64,000 nucleotides of DNA from Gimesia fumaroli (GCF_007754425.1 NZ_CP037452.1:7295164-7359163); one strand, 5' to 3'; numbered from the stretch's first letter, positions 17,051 through 26,541 are shown. Numbers and translations: made by a program. Notes: generated by a model from the letters alone, not told the origin.

Positions 17051-18360
17051 TTCAGCCACCCTTTCAAATTCTCAATGAATCCCCGTTTTTGAACTTCAAC
17101 CGGCTGTGGCTTCAGTGCATCCCTGATTGCCGCTTCATAGGCTAAAACCATCCGCCCAGGCGAGAACAGGTTCCAGGCAAGCTTACGAGCCCGTTCAACG
17201 CGTTCGTCACCTTCCAAAGCAGCCAGTACAGCATTTTTCAACCAACGATTTGTCGGGTCATTGGAAACACCATACGTCAACAGACCGTGATCCCGCTCCA
17301 ACTCTGGGATCATGCCCGATGGAGTCGACACCACTGGGCAGCCCGCAAGCCAGGCCTCCGCCGCCACCAACGGCCCACCCTCATACGTGGCAGCCGTCAC
17401 CACGCAATCCAAGGCAGCCAGCACCGTTCCCACATCCTCAACGCGGGGAATAACGGTGAGCCGATCCCCGCACAGCGCTTTTGCTTCAGCAATGACTTGC
17501 TCGCTTTGCCAGCCTTCACCGACATAAACGGCGTGATATCCTTCACCCAGTTCCGCAACCGCCTTTGCCGTTGCCATCGGGTTTTTGTCCATCGCAAACC
17601 GCCCGATAAATCCGACGGCTTTAACCCCCGGAGCAATGCCCCATTCCCGACGTACCTCGTCACGGTCTCGGGCGGGAGCACAACGGGAGAATTCAACGGC
17701 GTTATAAATCACCCGCACGTCGTCCTGTGTTAGGTCCAGATAGCTTTCAGCCGCCGCCTCTGACACTGCCACCGGAATATGTTTTGAGCCCTTGGAGAAG
17801 CTTACAGCAAGGTTCTTGCGGGTCCACTCACATTGACCGTGCGAAACAACCAGCATGGGTTTGGCGTCCCAGTCGGTGGAATCAATTTCGGCGTTGCTTT
17901 CAATGTAACCCCAGAAATTGACGACGTCGGATTGATCGACGATGGTTTGGCAGGCGTTGGAAACAATCGTCACCAGCCCTTCAAACTTCGGATCGTCAAC
18001 CGTGCAATAAATGGGGCAATGCTGCAGGACGCGTTTTGCCGTCTCCATGTCGAACACCGCTGCGTCACCGATGGCAACACCCGACCATTCAAAGCCGTGT
18101 TTCACCTGGGCATTCATCATTGTTAACAGCAATCGAGTCACGCCACCCATTGCCATGTTGGGCATACAAAAGCCCAACCGGATTGTTTCACCCATTGCGG
18201 TTGCCGGTTTGGCCTCAGGCTTGGGAACGTTCCCCCAGCCCTCGCACGTCTCGCGATTTTTGATGACGCGTTTTACTTCGTCGTCATGTCTCTGGCAGTA
18301 ATAGTTTCGACGATGCGGGCAAGACTGACAGAGTTGTTGTTTCTCTTTGGTGCTGATCAT
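17029..18360 (-). CDS. Glycosyltransferase, GT4-like (GT-B fold), with N-terminal Cys-rich segment
   Basis: The start at 18360 is chosen because its ATG overlaps the preceding stop in a 4-base ATGA junction; the frame is open further upstream within the neighbour. The 443-aa product begins with a Cys/His cluster (CQSCPHRRNYYCQRH, then a further Cys), likely a metal site. It continues as a GT-B transferase: MGGVTRLLLTMMNA at the N-domain, FIGRFAMDKNP at the domain junction and the nucleotide-sugar site EGGPLVAAEAWLAGCPVVST. It sits between tail-tip genes and a sulfotransferase gene, which suggests it decorates virion proteins or the host surface. Confidence 0.88.
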   Translation of the reverse strand: MISTKEKQQLCQSCPHRRNYYCQRHDDEVKRVIKNRETCEGWGNVPKPEAKPATAMGETIRLGFCMPNMAMGGVTRLLLTMMNAQVKHGFEWSGVAIGDAAVFDMETAKRVLQHCPIYCTVDDPKFEGLVTIVSNACQTIVDQSDVVNFWGYIESNAEIDSTDWDAKPMLVVSHGQCEWTRKNLAVSFSKGSKHIPVAVSEAAAESYLDLTQDDVRVIYNAVEFSRCAPARDRDEVRREWGIAPGVKAVGFIGRFAMDKNPMATAKAVAELGEGYHAVYVGEGWQSEQVIAEAKALCGDRLTVIPRVEDVGTVLAALDCVVTAATYEGGPLVAAEAWLAGCPVVSTPSGMIPELERDHGLLTYGVSNDPTNRWLKNAVLAALEGDERVERARKLAWNLFSPGRMVLAYEAAIRDALKPQPVEVQKRGFIENLKGWLKCWSTAG

Positions 18361-19277
18361 TTCTTTGTGTGTCTCACATCCAGGTAAGGAGGGGCATAGT
18401 AAATATCTAAATTTTGCTTGAAACCAACAGGGAAAAATGGCCCGGTGTGACTCCTGAGAACGCCGTCGGAGTGGGTTGGAAAATTCGATGGCCACTGGTA
18501 ATCGCTGGGTAGTGTTTCAACGTTGTAACCACCGTACAACGCCGGAAGCGTTGGTATTTCTCGCGTCCAACGGACAGTTGATTTTGACAGGCAATCGTAA
18601 TCATCGGGAGGGTAATAAGTGTGACGTATCCTCGCCGCATTGCCACTAGACGCTAAAGGGTCCACGTTTGCAGGTCCACCAAAAATATTTATTAGCTCAC
18701 CACCACGCGCTAAATTGAAGAAACCCGTTTCGCCCGTATCTTCGTCATAATCTAAAATATGAGCCTGAACGGCTTGAACAATTGTTAAATCAATCTGCCA
18801 GCTTCCAGGTGTGATCAAATCCCCGCTAGACTCATCCACTTCGGCTGGTTTCCAGCTGATCAATATGCTGTGACTTCGACTAAAAATATTCCAGCCGTCG
18901 TAGCCTTCATCATGCTGTTGCCACTCGAAGTCTTGAACAAATGCCCCATAATCGGCAGGTGTTGTGCCAACAACAAAAAGCCCTGTTGTTTCACTAATTC
19001 CAGGTCCATTAAATTTGCATGGTGAATCAGCTTGGATTTCGTAATCGAAATTTGGCAGACGGTTCGAGGCATTGGTCACAAGAGGCGAAACCGTTGCACT
19101 CCCATTCACGGACAGCATCAACGGGTCCATGTAAAACCATTGTAGATATTTCGGAATCGAGATCTCCCACTGCAGGCCAGCGTTGACGATCCTGGCCCCA
19201 CAGCGACCGCAGGGGAATCGCTTCCGCTTACACTGTTTTTTCAACAGCGACATTGGGCAATTACTTTGTTTACACAT
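18357..19277 (-). CDS. Unknown tail-associated protein with N-terminal zinc-ribbon-like cysteines
   Basis: The ATG at 19277 has AAGG 7 bases upstream and is preferred over a TTG three bases earlier. The 306-aa product has a basic N-terminus with CKQSNC and CGRCG, a possible metal-binding knuckle. A long beta-rich, aromatic-rich region follows with no recognised family. It lies at the downstream end of the leftward tail cluster and is tightly coupled to the glycosyltransferase gene, so a virion tip or receptor-binding role is plausible. Function is unproven. Confidence 0.6.
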   Translation of the reverse strand: MCKQSNCPMSLLKKQCKRKRFPCGRCGARIVNAGLQWEISIPKYLQWFYMDPLMLSVNGSATVSPLVTNASNRLPNFDYEIQADSPCKFNGPGISETTGLFVVGTTPADYGAFVQDFEWQQHDEGYDGWNIFSRSHSILISWKPAEVDESSGDLITPGSWQIDLTIVQAVQAHILDYDEDTGETGFFNLARGGELINIFGGPANVDPLASSGNAARIRHTYYPPDDYDCLSKSTVRWTREIPTLPALYGGYNVETLPSDYQWPSNFPTHSDGVLRSHTGPFFPVGFKQNLDIYYAPPYLDVRHTKK

Positions 19278-19286
19278 CAATCAGCC

Positions 19287-20081
19287 TTACAGGTTCGGGG
19301 TTCCATCGCCGTTGTACTCTCTACATTCATTGAGGTTTGAAACGTAGCCGATGCCGGGGAACCACTCCGCAGTCCCAATTGATCCCGCTGCCACCGCATC
19401 GTTAATTGCGTTGTCGTCACCATCGTATTCACCGATTAGCTTGATAGGGTAATGAACCTCAGCCTCTTCTCTGCTATCTGCCCACATGGTTTCGGATACA
19501 TGAACCTGAAACTCGGCGTCTTCATGCAGGTCGACTTCGAACAGGTCTAAAGTAGTTCCAGCCAGATCGCCAACAAATTCAATCAGCCATCGTCCCGGAA
19601 AGATGGAGACTCGCATGTTGCTTTCGCCAATACTGGGAAGCTTTTCCAGAGCAGCGGTAATGTTTTCACTCGTGACGTCTTTTGCAACCAGTGAAATAAA
19701 ATCAGTTTCATTGCCGCCTAAAATTAACTTAATTTCGCCATTGATGTTATCGCCGACAAATTCAATCATCTGCTTTTGGTTGCCGTTGAATTCATAGTGA
19801 GTGAGGAAAACCGGAATCGGATTGTCCCCGTCCACCATCACCAAATATTCCTGACCAACTCGTTCGTCCCCGTCCAGGTCGTAGCTGTTCACAGAACGCT
19901 TTTTAATGATACAAGTTGAGTAAGGAACCTTCGTGATATAGCGAATCGGAGGACGCCCACCGACCATGTTTCGCTCTGGTTGAACAGTCAGCTTGGGTTG
20001 CCCGCCCTGCTGTTTGAACCAGGTAACCACCTTTTTCAGCTGCTTGATAAAATCAAGTTCCAGTAGGTAGCCTTCTGTCAT
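19287..20081 (-). CDS. Unknown tail-region protein sharing a module with the 850-aa neighbour
   Basis: The 264-aa product overlaps the preceding gene by 4 bases (ATGA). Its middle contains a block matching the repeated module of the adjacent large protein: ITAALEKLPSIGESNMRV followed by WLIEFVGDLAGTTLDLFEV. The N-terminus is helical and basic. The arrangement suggests two structural proteins built from the same small beta module, perhaps in the tail tip or fibres. Confidence 0.6.
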   Translation of the reverse strand: MTEGYLLELDFIKQLKKVVTWFKQQGGQPKLTVQPERNMVGGRPPIRYITKVPYSTCIIKKRSVNSYDLDGDERVGQEYLVMVDGDNPIPVFLTHYEFNGNQKQMIEFVGDNINGEIKLILGGNETDFISLVAKDVTSENITAALEKLPSIGESNMRVSIFPGRWLIEFVGDLAGTTLDLFEVDLHEDAEFQVHVSETMWADSREEAEVHYPIKLIGEYDGDDNAINDAVAAGSIGTAEWFPGIGYVSNLNECREYNGDGTPNL

Positions 20082-22630
20082 AGAGTCACCGTACCGTCAA
20101 TCGTGGTTTGATAGGATTGAACGTCTCCGCCTGTTTTGTTCCACTTCAGAATCTTCACGTTGCTGCCTGTGGTCAGGTTGCCTTCACGCATCGTGACCAA
20201 TGCAAAATGTGCTTCCTGTTTTGGTAGAACGGCTATTCCAACTTCCCCGCCCAGAATCAAAAGCTCAGCAGTATTCACCGCGTTGACGCCGATGACCTGA
20301 ACCGACTGCTCGCCGCTTTCGCCGGTTCCCGAATCATGGATTTCAATAACGGGGCTGGACGATCCAATATCAAGATTGATGCGAGCACTGCCGTTACCAT
20401 CGCCCAGACCAACAACAATTTCAGCCGCACCGATTTTGAGGAACCGGTCAAGGTACTCATAGAAACTGTCGTTGCGACGAGGCAACCCAATCTTGGTGGC
20501 ACTATTGCGGATCTCAAGACGATTCAAAGTGACCGTGCTTTGATCCAGCCCGTACAGGATGTCAGAACCATCAACGATAAAAACGTTGTCATCGTCAGCA
20601 GGCAATTCGATAACGTCCCAGTTGGCTGCTGTGTTCCAGTCGTGCGGCCCTTCGCTTTCCGTCGTCGTGCTGTGCGTGACAGGGGTTTGTGAGGTCGTGA
20701 CTTTCACCGCTGGTGTGTCAGATCCTTGTACCGACTCAATCACGTTTCCATAGATCGCCTCGACCAGTTCCAAGTCCTCACCGCTTAGAGCGTTGGCAAA
20801 CGTAATCGTGATCGGGGAACCAGGCAGAGCACCACCGCCACAGACGACGTTACCAGCCCCAATGCTGGGCAATCCTTCCAACGCCGTTTCTACAGTTGAT
20901 GCGTCGGCATTGTAGGCGATTAGTGCGGTATCGTCCCCGCCGTAACTCAGGGCAAACGTTCCACTGACAGGAGAACCGGAAATGGTCAGTGTTTGCACTT
21001 CACCAGTACCGGACGATCCTGTGTAGCCGGTCCAGACCTGCAGGTTCAAATCTGAATCAACGCTTTTCGAAGTGGTGATCGTAAATCCGGTCGCCTGATT
21101 GGACAGATCGCCGATGAATTCGATGACGAAACCGCCACCAAATTTGAAGCCTTGCCCCTCGCCTAACTCGTAAACGGCAACATTGCCAGCACCAACGGCG
21201 GCAATTCCTTCAATGGCGGTTTTTAAGTCGGCACCGCTGATCGTCGGTGAAAGGTCATCCGTGCCGTTACCGTCAATCAAAAGCTTCCACGATCCGGCGC
21301 CGTCGCCATAGTCGGAGGAATCGCCATAATACATCCCCGCACCAATGCTATCAATGAAACTACTGTAAGACCCACCAGTCAGGTTCGTTCCATCCAGATC
21401 AACGGACAGAGTGAGCGTACCCAAAGCTGAATCCACCTGCAATATCATGCCTGCATTATCGCTTAATTTATCATCTCCCACGGGGTCAGTCGTGTATTGA
21501 TGTGCGACAAAAACACGATAACGATAGTTAAGCCCCCACGCGATCAGTTCAGCATCTAATAGGGCCTGAAATTCTGCTACTGTCACATCGTAGGGAATGT
21601 CGGTCAGTGCAACAAAATCCTGAAGACCGTCGTTAATCGTGAAGTCGAACGTTCCACCGGTAACGTCTGAATCACCAGAAATCACAATTCCCCCATTAAC
21701 ACTGGAATTATCAGCCAGTCCAGCTTGAACAATGTGCCGCTCGTTTGATCCGCCGCCGCCCGGCGTGGTTTCGCTGACATCAACATCCAGCACCCCAGTC
21801 AGGCTGGAACCATCAAGCGTAATGAAATCAACATTGGTTCCTCGTAATTCACCGATAAATTCCACTGTCCAAGGTCCGCCGTTAGAACCAGAGACGGAAA
21901 CGTTCCCGGCCCCAATGGTGCTTAATGCTTCTAAGAACGTTTCGACCGTTGCCGCACTGGCGTTATAGGCAATCGCACCGGTAGTCTGTCCACCGAACGA
22001 GAGGGTAAAGGTTCCACCGGTCGCACTGACCAGCGTGATAACCTGTTCTTCATTAGTCCCCTCCAGTAGTGAGTCATCTGGAATCAAAACAGGCACATCG
22101 GTTGAGCCTAAAGCGTTGGTAAATTCAATCGTCCAGGGACCACCTGCGGATCCAGTCACGACAACATCACCAACGCCAATATTAGACAACGCTTCAAGAG
22201 CCGTCTGGATGGTTGCCGCACTCGCAGTATAGGCAATATTGCCAGTGGTCTGGCCATCGTAAGTGAGAGTAAACGTTCCACCGGTGGGGGAGTTGATCAG
22301 TGTGACAACCTGTATTTCGTTTGCCCCGGTCCCGATGATTACATTCACGATGAACGGTTTACCGGGATTGTCGGCAGTCAGCGTAAAGCTCCCATCACCT
22401 TGATCAGTTGCCGAAATTTCAGCGAACTCAGGTATTTCAGATTCGTTCCACTGGTCAACAATCGCTCCTGCAACTTCCACCCGCAATGGTCCATCGGGGA
22501 ACGTGTACTTCAGTGTTTTACGTCCAATCGTCGCCTTGAATATCTGCCCGCCTTCAATGTCAGCAGGCAACGCGATTGTGTCAACCTGTGCAACGGCGGG
22601 AGCCCCACCAATCCATACTAAGTCTTTCAT
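20078..22630 (-). CDS. Large modular beta-rich tail protein, 850 aa
   Basis: The product has two close tandem modules of about 87 residues (about 105-191 and 193-279), each reading GGTFTL, an alpha segment AYxASAATxxTxLEAL, IGxGxVxVxG and GGPWTxEF. Two more distant copies lie further along (around GAGSWKLLIDGNGTDD and SGTFALSYGGDD). The N-terminal 100 residues and the C-terminal part, which includes NTAELLILGGEVGIAV, are distinct and look beta-helical. I recognise no named family. Position after the tape measure and the repeated compact modules suggest a fibre or tip protein. Confidence 0.65.
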   Translation of the reverse strand: MKDLVWIGGAPAVAQVDTIALPADIEGGQIFKATIGRKTLKYTFPDGPLRVEVAGAIVDQWNESEIPEFAEISATDQGDGSFTLTADNPGKPFIVNVIIGTGANEIQVVTLINSPTGGTFTLTYDGQTTGNIAYTASAATIQTALEALSNIGVGDVVVTGSAGGPWTIEFTNALGSTDVPVLIPDDSLLEGTNEEQVITLVSATGGTFTLSFGGQTTGAIAYNASAATVETFLEALSTIGAGNVSVSGSNGGPWTVEFIGELRGTNVDFITLDGSSLTGVLDVDVSETTPGGGGSNERHIVQAGLADNSSVNGGIVISGDSDVTGGTFDFTINDGLQDFVALTDIPYDVTVAEFQALLDAELIAWGLNYRYRVFVAHQYTTDPVGDDKLSDNAGMILQVDSALGTLTLSVDLDGTNLTGGSYSSFIDSIGAGMYYGDSSDYGDGAGSWKLLIDGNGTDDLSPTISGADLKTAIEGIAAVGAGNVAVYELGEGQGFKFGGGFVIEFIGDLSNQATGFTITTSKSVDSDLNLQVWTGYTGSSGTGEVQTLTISGSPVSGTFALSYGGDDTALIAYNADASTVETALEGLPSIGAGNVVCGGGALPGSPITITFANALSGEDLELVEAIYGNVIESVQGSDTPAVKVTTSQTPVTHSTTTESEGPHDWNTAANWDVIELPADDDNVFIVDGSDILYGLDQSTVTLNRLEIRNSATKIGLPRRNDSFYEYLDRFLKIGAAEIVVGLGDGNGSARINLDIGSSSPVIEIHDSGTGESGEQSVQVIGVNAVNTAELLILGGEVGIAVLPKQEAHFALVTMREGNLTTGSNVKILKWNKTGGDVQSYQTTIDGTVTL

Positions 22631-22637
22631 TTTCGCC

Positions 22638-23528
22638 CTACTTTAAAATCAGTTTGCTAAAGTTTTTTTCAATTTCAATTCGTCGTTTCAGAACCACAAT
22701 GTCTTTTGGTTTGGGGTTCGGAAGATACCGCCCGTTCTCATCCAGATATTGCTTTTCAGAGGGATATTCTGGGGGAGTGCCTATCGTGATGCGTTTTTTC
22801 TTAAAGTCTTTTTCAGCAGTCCCGCTTTTATTCACGGTATACCCGTCTGGAACCAGCTCATGAAAACCCTGATTAATGCGGACCTCGTCGTAGGTGCGGG
22901 GGTCCGACTTCATGGTGTAAGTGAATGGGTAGTAATACGTCCCGTTTTCAAAAGTCAGGTCCGGTGACCCGATATGCTCCACCCGCAAAGTACGGGGCGG
23001 GAACTTGTGTTTGCGAATCGTGATTCCGTTTTCGTTGACAGTCCCGTTGTAATACCACATCCAGTCGGGATACCTTGCAAGATTCTTTTTGATGGTCACT
23101 GTCAGAAACGGCAGGCTACGTTGGCCGGGTATTAAGTCACCTGCTGTATTCAGCAGCAGTTCCCCTTTGGCATCAAAGAACGTGGTGACGCTTTCAATCG
23201 TGCTGTCAATGTCGATCACTGCCGGACGGTTTAACGGGTTCGCGTCGTGCTTTGGATCATCGATCTGGGTTGACCATTTGACCGTGACTTTCCATTGTTC
23301 CGTGTCTTTGACTCTTTCGGGGAAGACAGAAACAACATACGCCGCACCGTCAAATTGATGCGGGCTGCCTAGCTTGGGGCACTTGGGGTACGTCAGGATG
23401 TACCATGCATCACGATAAACCGTGTCTAGGATCACATCATAAACGTGCGTGTAATTTCGCTCTGGACCAACTCTGACTTCAGCAGAGTCGTCAAAAGCCA
23501 GATCCCACTGTTTTACAAACTTTCCCAC
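22638..23528 (-). CDS. Unknown phage tail protein
   Basis: The 296-aa product begins with GTG at 23528, 1 base after the tape measure stop codon (23530-23532) on the leftward strand. It contains mixed alpha/beta sequence with many Tyr and Trp (DAWYILTYPKCP, YPDWMWYYNGTVN) and a basic C-terminus. It occupies the place of a distal tail or baseplate hub protein in siphovirus gene order. No family is recognised. Confidence 0.6.
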   Translation of the reverse strand: MGKFVKQWDLAFDDSAEVRVGPERNYTHVYDVILDTVYRDAWYILTYPKCPKLGSPHQFDGAAYVVSVFPERVKDTEQWKVTVKWSTQIDDPKHDANPLNRPAVIDIDSTIESVTTFFDAKGELLLNTAGDLIPGQRSLPFLTVTIKKNLARYPDWMWYYNGTVNENGITIRKHKFPPRTLRVEHIGSPDLTFENGTYYYPFTYTMKSDPRTYDEVRINQGFHELVPDGYTVNKSGTAEKDFKKKRITIGTPPEYPSEKQYLDENGRYLPNPKPKDIVVLKRRIEIEKNFSKLILK

Positions 23529-23529
23529 G

Positions 23530-25833
23530 TCACACCCTCGCTACTTTTAACTTTTGCCCCAGTAAAGCCGCTTTGATCAATCGCAACTCTTTTAATTGCT
23601 CCTCTTCGGATGAACCCTCGCCAGACATGTTGATCAGTCTGGCAATGGCTTCCATTCCCTCTTGTGTTTTCAGGTCACCATTTCCACCGCTGATTGATTG
23701 TTTTGCACTGTCGATCGCTCCACCGGGAGCCAAAGCCGCTTTGGCAGCCTGTTCGGTTTTGGTTTCGGCGTTCGTGGTTTCTTCTTCCTGCATGGCGTCA
23801 TTCAGTGCCTGGGTTGCTGCCAGTAATTCAGCATTGGCTTTCACACGGTCTTGAATGAGCTTTTTTTCGCGGGCATCGTCACGTCGCTGGGCTGCCTCAT
23901 CAATTTCTGTTTTTGCACCGGTACGCGTATCCTCGATATTTTTCACCGCCGCTTTGTACTGATTCGTACGGTCAGCAATCGCAGCCTCTTGTTCAGATTG
24001 CGTCCTCTGATTTGCTATCGATGAAGCGGTTTTCACTCCGGCAATGGCAGCGTTCTTGATCAACTGTTTGCTGGGATCGTCTCCATATTTCAACTCGATT
24101 TGCTGAATTGCCAGGAATTCCTGCAGGGCTGCCACTGACTTTTTCATTCCACCAATGGTGATGTCCCACGTATCACCGATGAATCGTGTGAAGCCCTCCC
24201 ACGCTCCTTTGACATCAGCCCACATATCAATGAAATACTTTGATGCGGCATCATTGGTCGAATACCAGACGTCGAGAAACGAATGCTTCCAGGAATCGAC
24301 ATAACCCATTATCTGAGTAGAGCCAGTGAGCCAAGCCACTCCAATTCCAAGCCAGAGAATTTCAGCCGCCTTTTTATAGTCACCGGCTGCCATTGCTCTT
24401 TTGATGGCACCGAACACGTTGCCGACTGTTTCCCCTAGTCCTGAAAACTGGTTTTGAATCCAGTTGATCGCCTTGCCGCCAATACCAGTGAAATAAAGCA
24501 ACTTACCGACGGCCCCGACAAGGGCAGCGGAAATGAGAACGACAGGTGATACAACAACCCCAGCCACCGCTCCCAGTCCTGTAATCAAAGCAGACAGCCC
24601 ACCTATTGCAGCTCCAGCCAGTAAAGCAGCACCACCAATCAGAAACAGGGCAGAACCACCGATGATCAATCCCGCACTGAGAAGGGCCACCGTTCTGACC
24701 AATCCTTGATTCTCCTGCATCCATTTCGAAGTGGCAGACGACGCAACCGTTATCCACCCAATCACATCCCGGAGAGGGTCTGAGACTTGTTCAATCAATG
24801 AAATGGCCATGCCTTCCATCGCAGATAACAGGCCACGGAATGAACCGCCCAGGTTATCATCCATGACCTTTGCCATTCGGGCAGCAGCCCCGTCAGCATT
24901 GGCGAGTTTGCCACGCATGGTGTCAACTTCAGAGTTTAACCCCGCCAAAATCAAAGCAGATTTTCCGCTGATTTTGCCGAAGGTTTCCATGAAGAATGCC
25001 AGCTTTTCAGACTCAGACAACCCGTTGGTTGCTTGTCCTAATTCACGCATCACATCCAGCAGGGGACGTATCCGGCCTTGTGCATCAGCGGCACTCACGC
25101 CGAATTTTGACAACGCTGATTTCTGCTTGACAAATGCAATCAGAATATTTTTCAGGTCAGTGCCGGCCATGCTGGCTTTGATACCACTGTTACCGAGCAG
25201 ACCGATTGCCGCCGCTGTTTCTTCCAGTGATTGACCAGCAGCCTTTGCCACAGGGGCAACAAACTTGAACGATTCGCCCATCATTTCAACGGACGTGTTG
25301 GCACTCGTCGCCGTCGTAGCGATGACGTCAGCCAGATGGCCTATTTCATCGGCTGCCATCCCAAAGGCAGAGCCAACATCACTGGCAATGTCTGCTGCCA
25401 CCCCCAGTTCGAGCGCACCAGCCCGCGCAAGGTTCAGTACCGCTGGGATACCGGCTATGATCTCTTTGGTTTCAAAGCCAGCCATACCGAGGAACTTCAT
25501 GCCGTCTGCAACCTGGCTGGCTGAAAACGACGTGGTGCTTCCCAGTTGTTTTGCGGTATCGTTTAGAAGGACAAACTCGGCACCGGTTGCCCCGGTGATA
25601 GCTTGAACCTCTGACATTTTGTCAGAGAATTGAGCAAAGATCGGCAGTGCCATAATGAACGGCAACGCGATTGCCGCACCACCGAGCACCATGTTGGCCC
25701 CGGTCTTTTTAACAAAACCACCGAAGGCTTTGAGGTGCCGACGGGCGTTGGCAAGCCCTTTGCGCATCTTGGCATCTTTTGTGTATAAATCCACAAAAGC
25801 TCTGCCTGCTCTAATCGCTCCCGGACTCGCCAA
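23530..25833 (-). CDS. Tail tape measure protein
   Basis: The 767-aa product carries the TP901-type tape-measure core: FSDKMSEVQAITGATGAEF, QLGSTTSFSASQVADGMKFL and EMMGESFKFVAPVAKAAG in the first third. A long hydrophobic Gly/Ala-rich region follows at about 390-460 and a helical, charged C-terminal part with coiled-coil character. Tape measures set tail length and are ejected into the cell. A TTG start preceded by a GGGGGTCAAGG stretch overlaps the chaperone extension by 23 bases. Its length would imply a tail of roughly 110 nm by the usual rule of about 0.15 nm per residue. Confidence 0.93.
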   Translation of the reverse strand: MASPGAIRAGRAFVDLYTKDAKMRKGLANARRHLKAFGGFVKKTGANMVLGGAAIALPFIMALPIFAQFSDKMSEVQAITGATGAEFVLLNDTAKQLGSTTSFSASQVADGMKFLGMAGFETKEIIAGIPAVLNLARAGALELGVAADIASDVGSAFGMAADEIGHLADVIATTATSANTSVEMMGESFKFVAPVAKAAGQSLEETAAAIGLLGNSGIKASMAGTDLKNILIAFVKQKSALSKFGVSAADAQGRIRPLLDVMRELGQATNGLSESEKLAFFMETFGKISGKSALILAGLNSEVDTMRGKLANADGAAARMAKVMDDNLGGSFRGLLSAMEGMAISLIEQVSDPLRDVIGWITVASSATSKWMQENQGLVRTVALLSAGLIIGGSALFLIGGAALLAGAAIGGLSALITGLGAVAGVVVSPVVLISAALVGAVGKLLYFTGIGGKAINWIQNQFSGLGETVGNVFGAIKRAMAAGDYKKAAEILWLGIGVAWLTGSTQIMGYVDSWKHSFLDVWYSTNDAASKYFIDMWADVKGAWEGFTRFIGDTWDITIGGMKKSVAALQEFLAIQQIELKYGDDPSKQLIKNAAIAGVKTASSIANQRTQSEQEAAIADRTNQYKAAVKNIEDTRTGAKTEIDEAAQRRDDAREKKLIQDRVKANAELLAATQALNDAMQEEETTNAETKTEQAAKAALAPGGAIDSAKQSISGGNGDLKTQEGMEAIARLINMSGEGSSEEEQLKELRLIKAALLGQKLKVARV

Positions 25834-26095
25834 CCTTGACCCCCATCATGGCCGCCATCATTTCGATGGCCTGTCTCCCCGTTTTTTTACGGGGAGCCTC
25901 ATCCTTGAAATCGTTGGCTGTAAACCATTTGTCTTTTGGTCGCCACATGGCGATGTTGTAAATGGCTGCCAACACACTTTTCAAACTCTGTCCTTCATTC
26001 GACCGCTTGCCCTCGTGCATCCATAGCAATTCACGTAACGTGTAGGGCAGCGGGTCAACGCCTAACTGGCCTGCGACGCTGTAGACGATTTTCCA
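25811..26095 (-). CDS. Tail chaperone frameshift extension (gpT-like C-terminal part)
   Basis: This frame lies -1 relative to the upstream chaperone. It is open across the end of that gene and encodes a well-formed domain: PWKIVYSVAGQLGVDP, LPYTLRELLWMHEGKR, then VLAAIYNIAMWRPKD and a basic tail ending GVKVGESGSD. It has no good start codon or ribosome site of its own; the first available start (TTG at 26029) would cut the domain. It is therefore read best as the -1 frameshift product of the 158-aa chaperone, as in lambda gpG-gpGT. The first coordinate given marks the likely slip area. Confidence 0.75.
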   Translation of the reverse strand, partial: WKIVYSVAGQLGVDPLPYTLRELLWMHEGKRSNEGQSLKSVLAAIYNIAMWRPKDKWFTANDFKDEAPRKKTGRQAIEMMAAMMGVKVGESGSD

Positions 26096-26538
26096 CGGAT
26101 CGATTCCAGAATCTTCTGCTCGAATTCCTCGCTGTCGATCTCCTCGTCGATCTCCGCCAGATTCCGGTTGCTCTCTGTCTGCATGATGTCCTTCACACGC
26201 TTCTTGGCTCTCTTCAATCGCCCCCGGACCTGGGGCGGGAAAAAATCCGTCATTGCGTCATCCAGTGCGTTGAAAGCTGCATTCGCCGCTTCATGGTCCA
26301 ACGCGTCAAACAAATCGTCAGCGGTTAATCCTTCATCAGGAGACTTCGCCGCAACGTAAATCACCTGCCCCAGACTTTCTGGGTCATCTGCCAGTTTTTG
26401 CATCAGCTTGTTAGCCGATTCCGGGTTCCTCAAAGCGGCCAGCAAATCTACGTTGGTTTCGCTTTTGACTTTGCGGGCTACACCGAGAGTGATTTCAATC
26501 ACCCATTCACGTTCTTGTGTATCTGTGAAACTTGCCAA
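26062..26538 (-). CDS. Tail assembly chaperone (gpG-like)
   Basis: The 158-aa acidic, helical product lies directly between the tail tube gene and the tape measure gene, the standard place of the siphovirus tail assembly chaperone. It has ITLGVARKVKSETNVDLL near the start and ends ESIRGKSSTASQAS. The reading frame overlaps a -1 frame that continues for about 90 codons and supplies a second domain. These chaperones coat the tape measure during tail assembly and are not kept in the finished virion. Confidence 0.8.
   Translation of the reverse strand: MASFTDTQEREWVIEITLGVARKVKSETNVDLLAALRNPESANKLMQKLADDPESLGQVIYVAAKSPDEGLTADDLFDALDHEAANAAFNALDDAMTDFFPPQVRGRLKRAKKRVKDIMQTESNRNLAEIDEEIDSEEFEQKILESIRGKSSTASQAS
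26089..26095 (-). promoter_or_regulatory. Candidate -1 ribosomal slip site (TGGAAAA)
   Basis: In the chaperone frame the codons read GGA AAA. Slipping back one base re-pairs AAA perfectly with AAA and continues as KIVYSVAG. The match is partial (the P-site codon re-pairs poorly), so the exact slip site is uncertain. Confidence 0.4.
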
Positions 26539-26541
26539 GGG

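Noticed and set aside
20078..22630. Diversity-generating retroelement target
   Set aside because: Repeats in the gene are structural modules; no reverse transcriptase gene or template repeat was found nearby.
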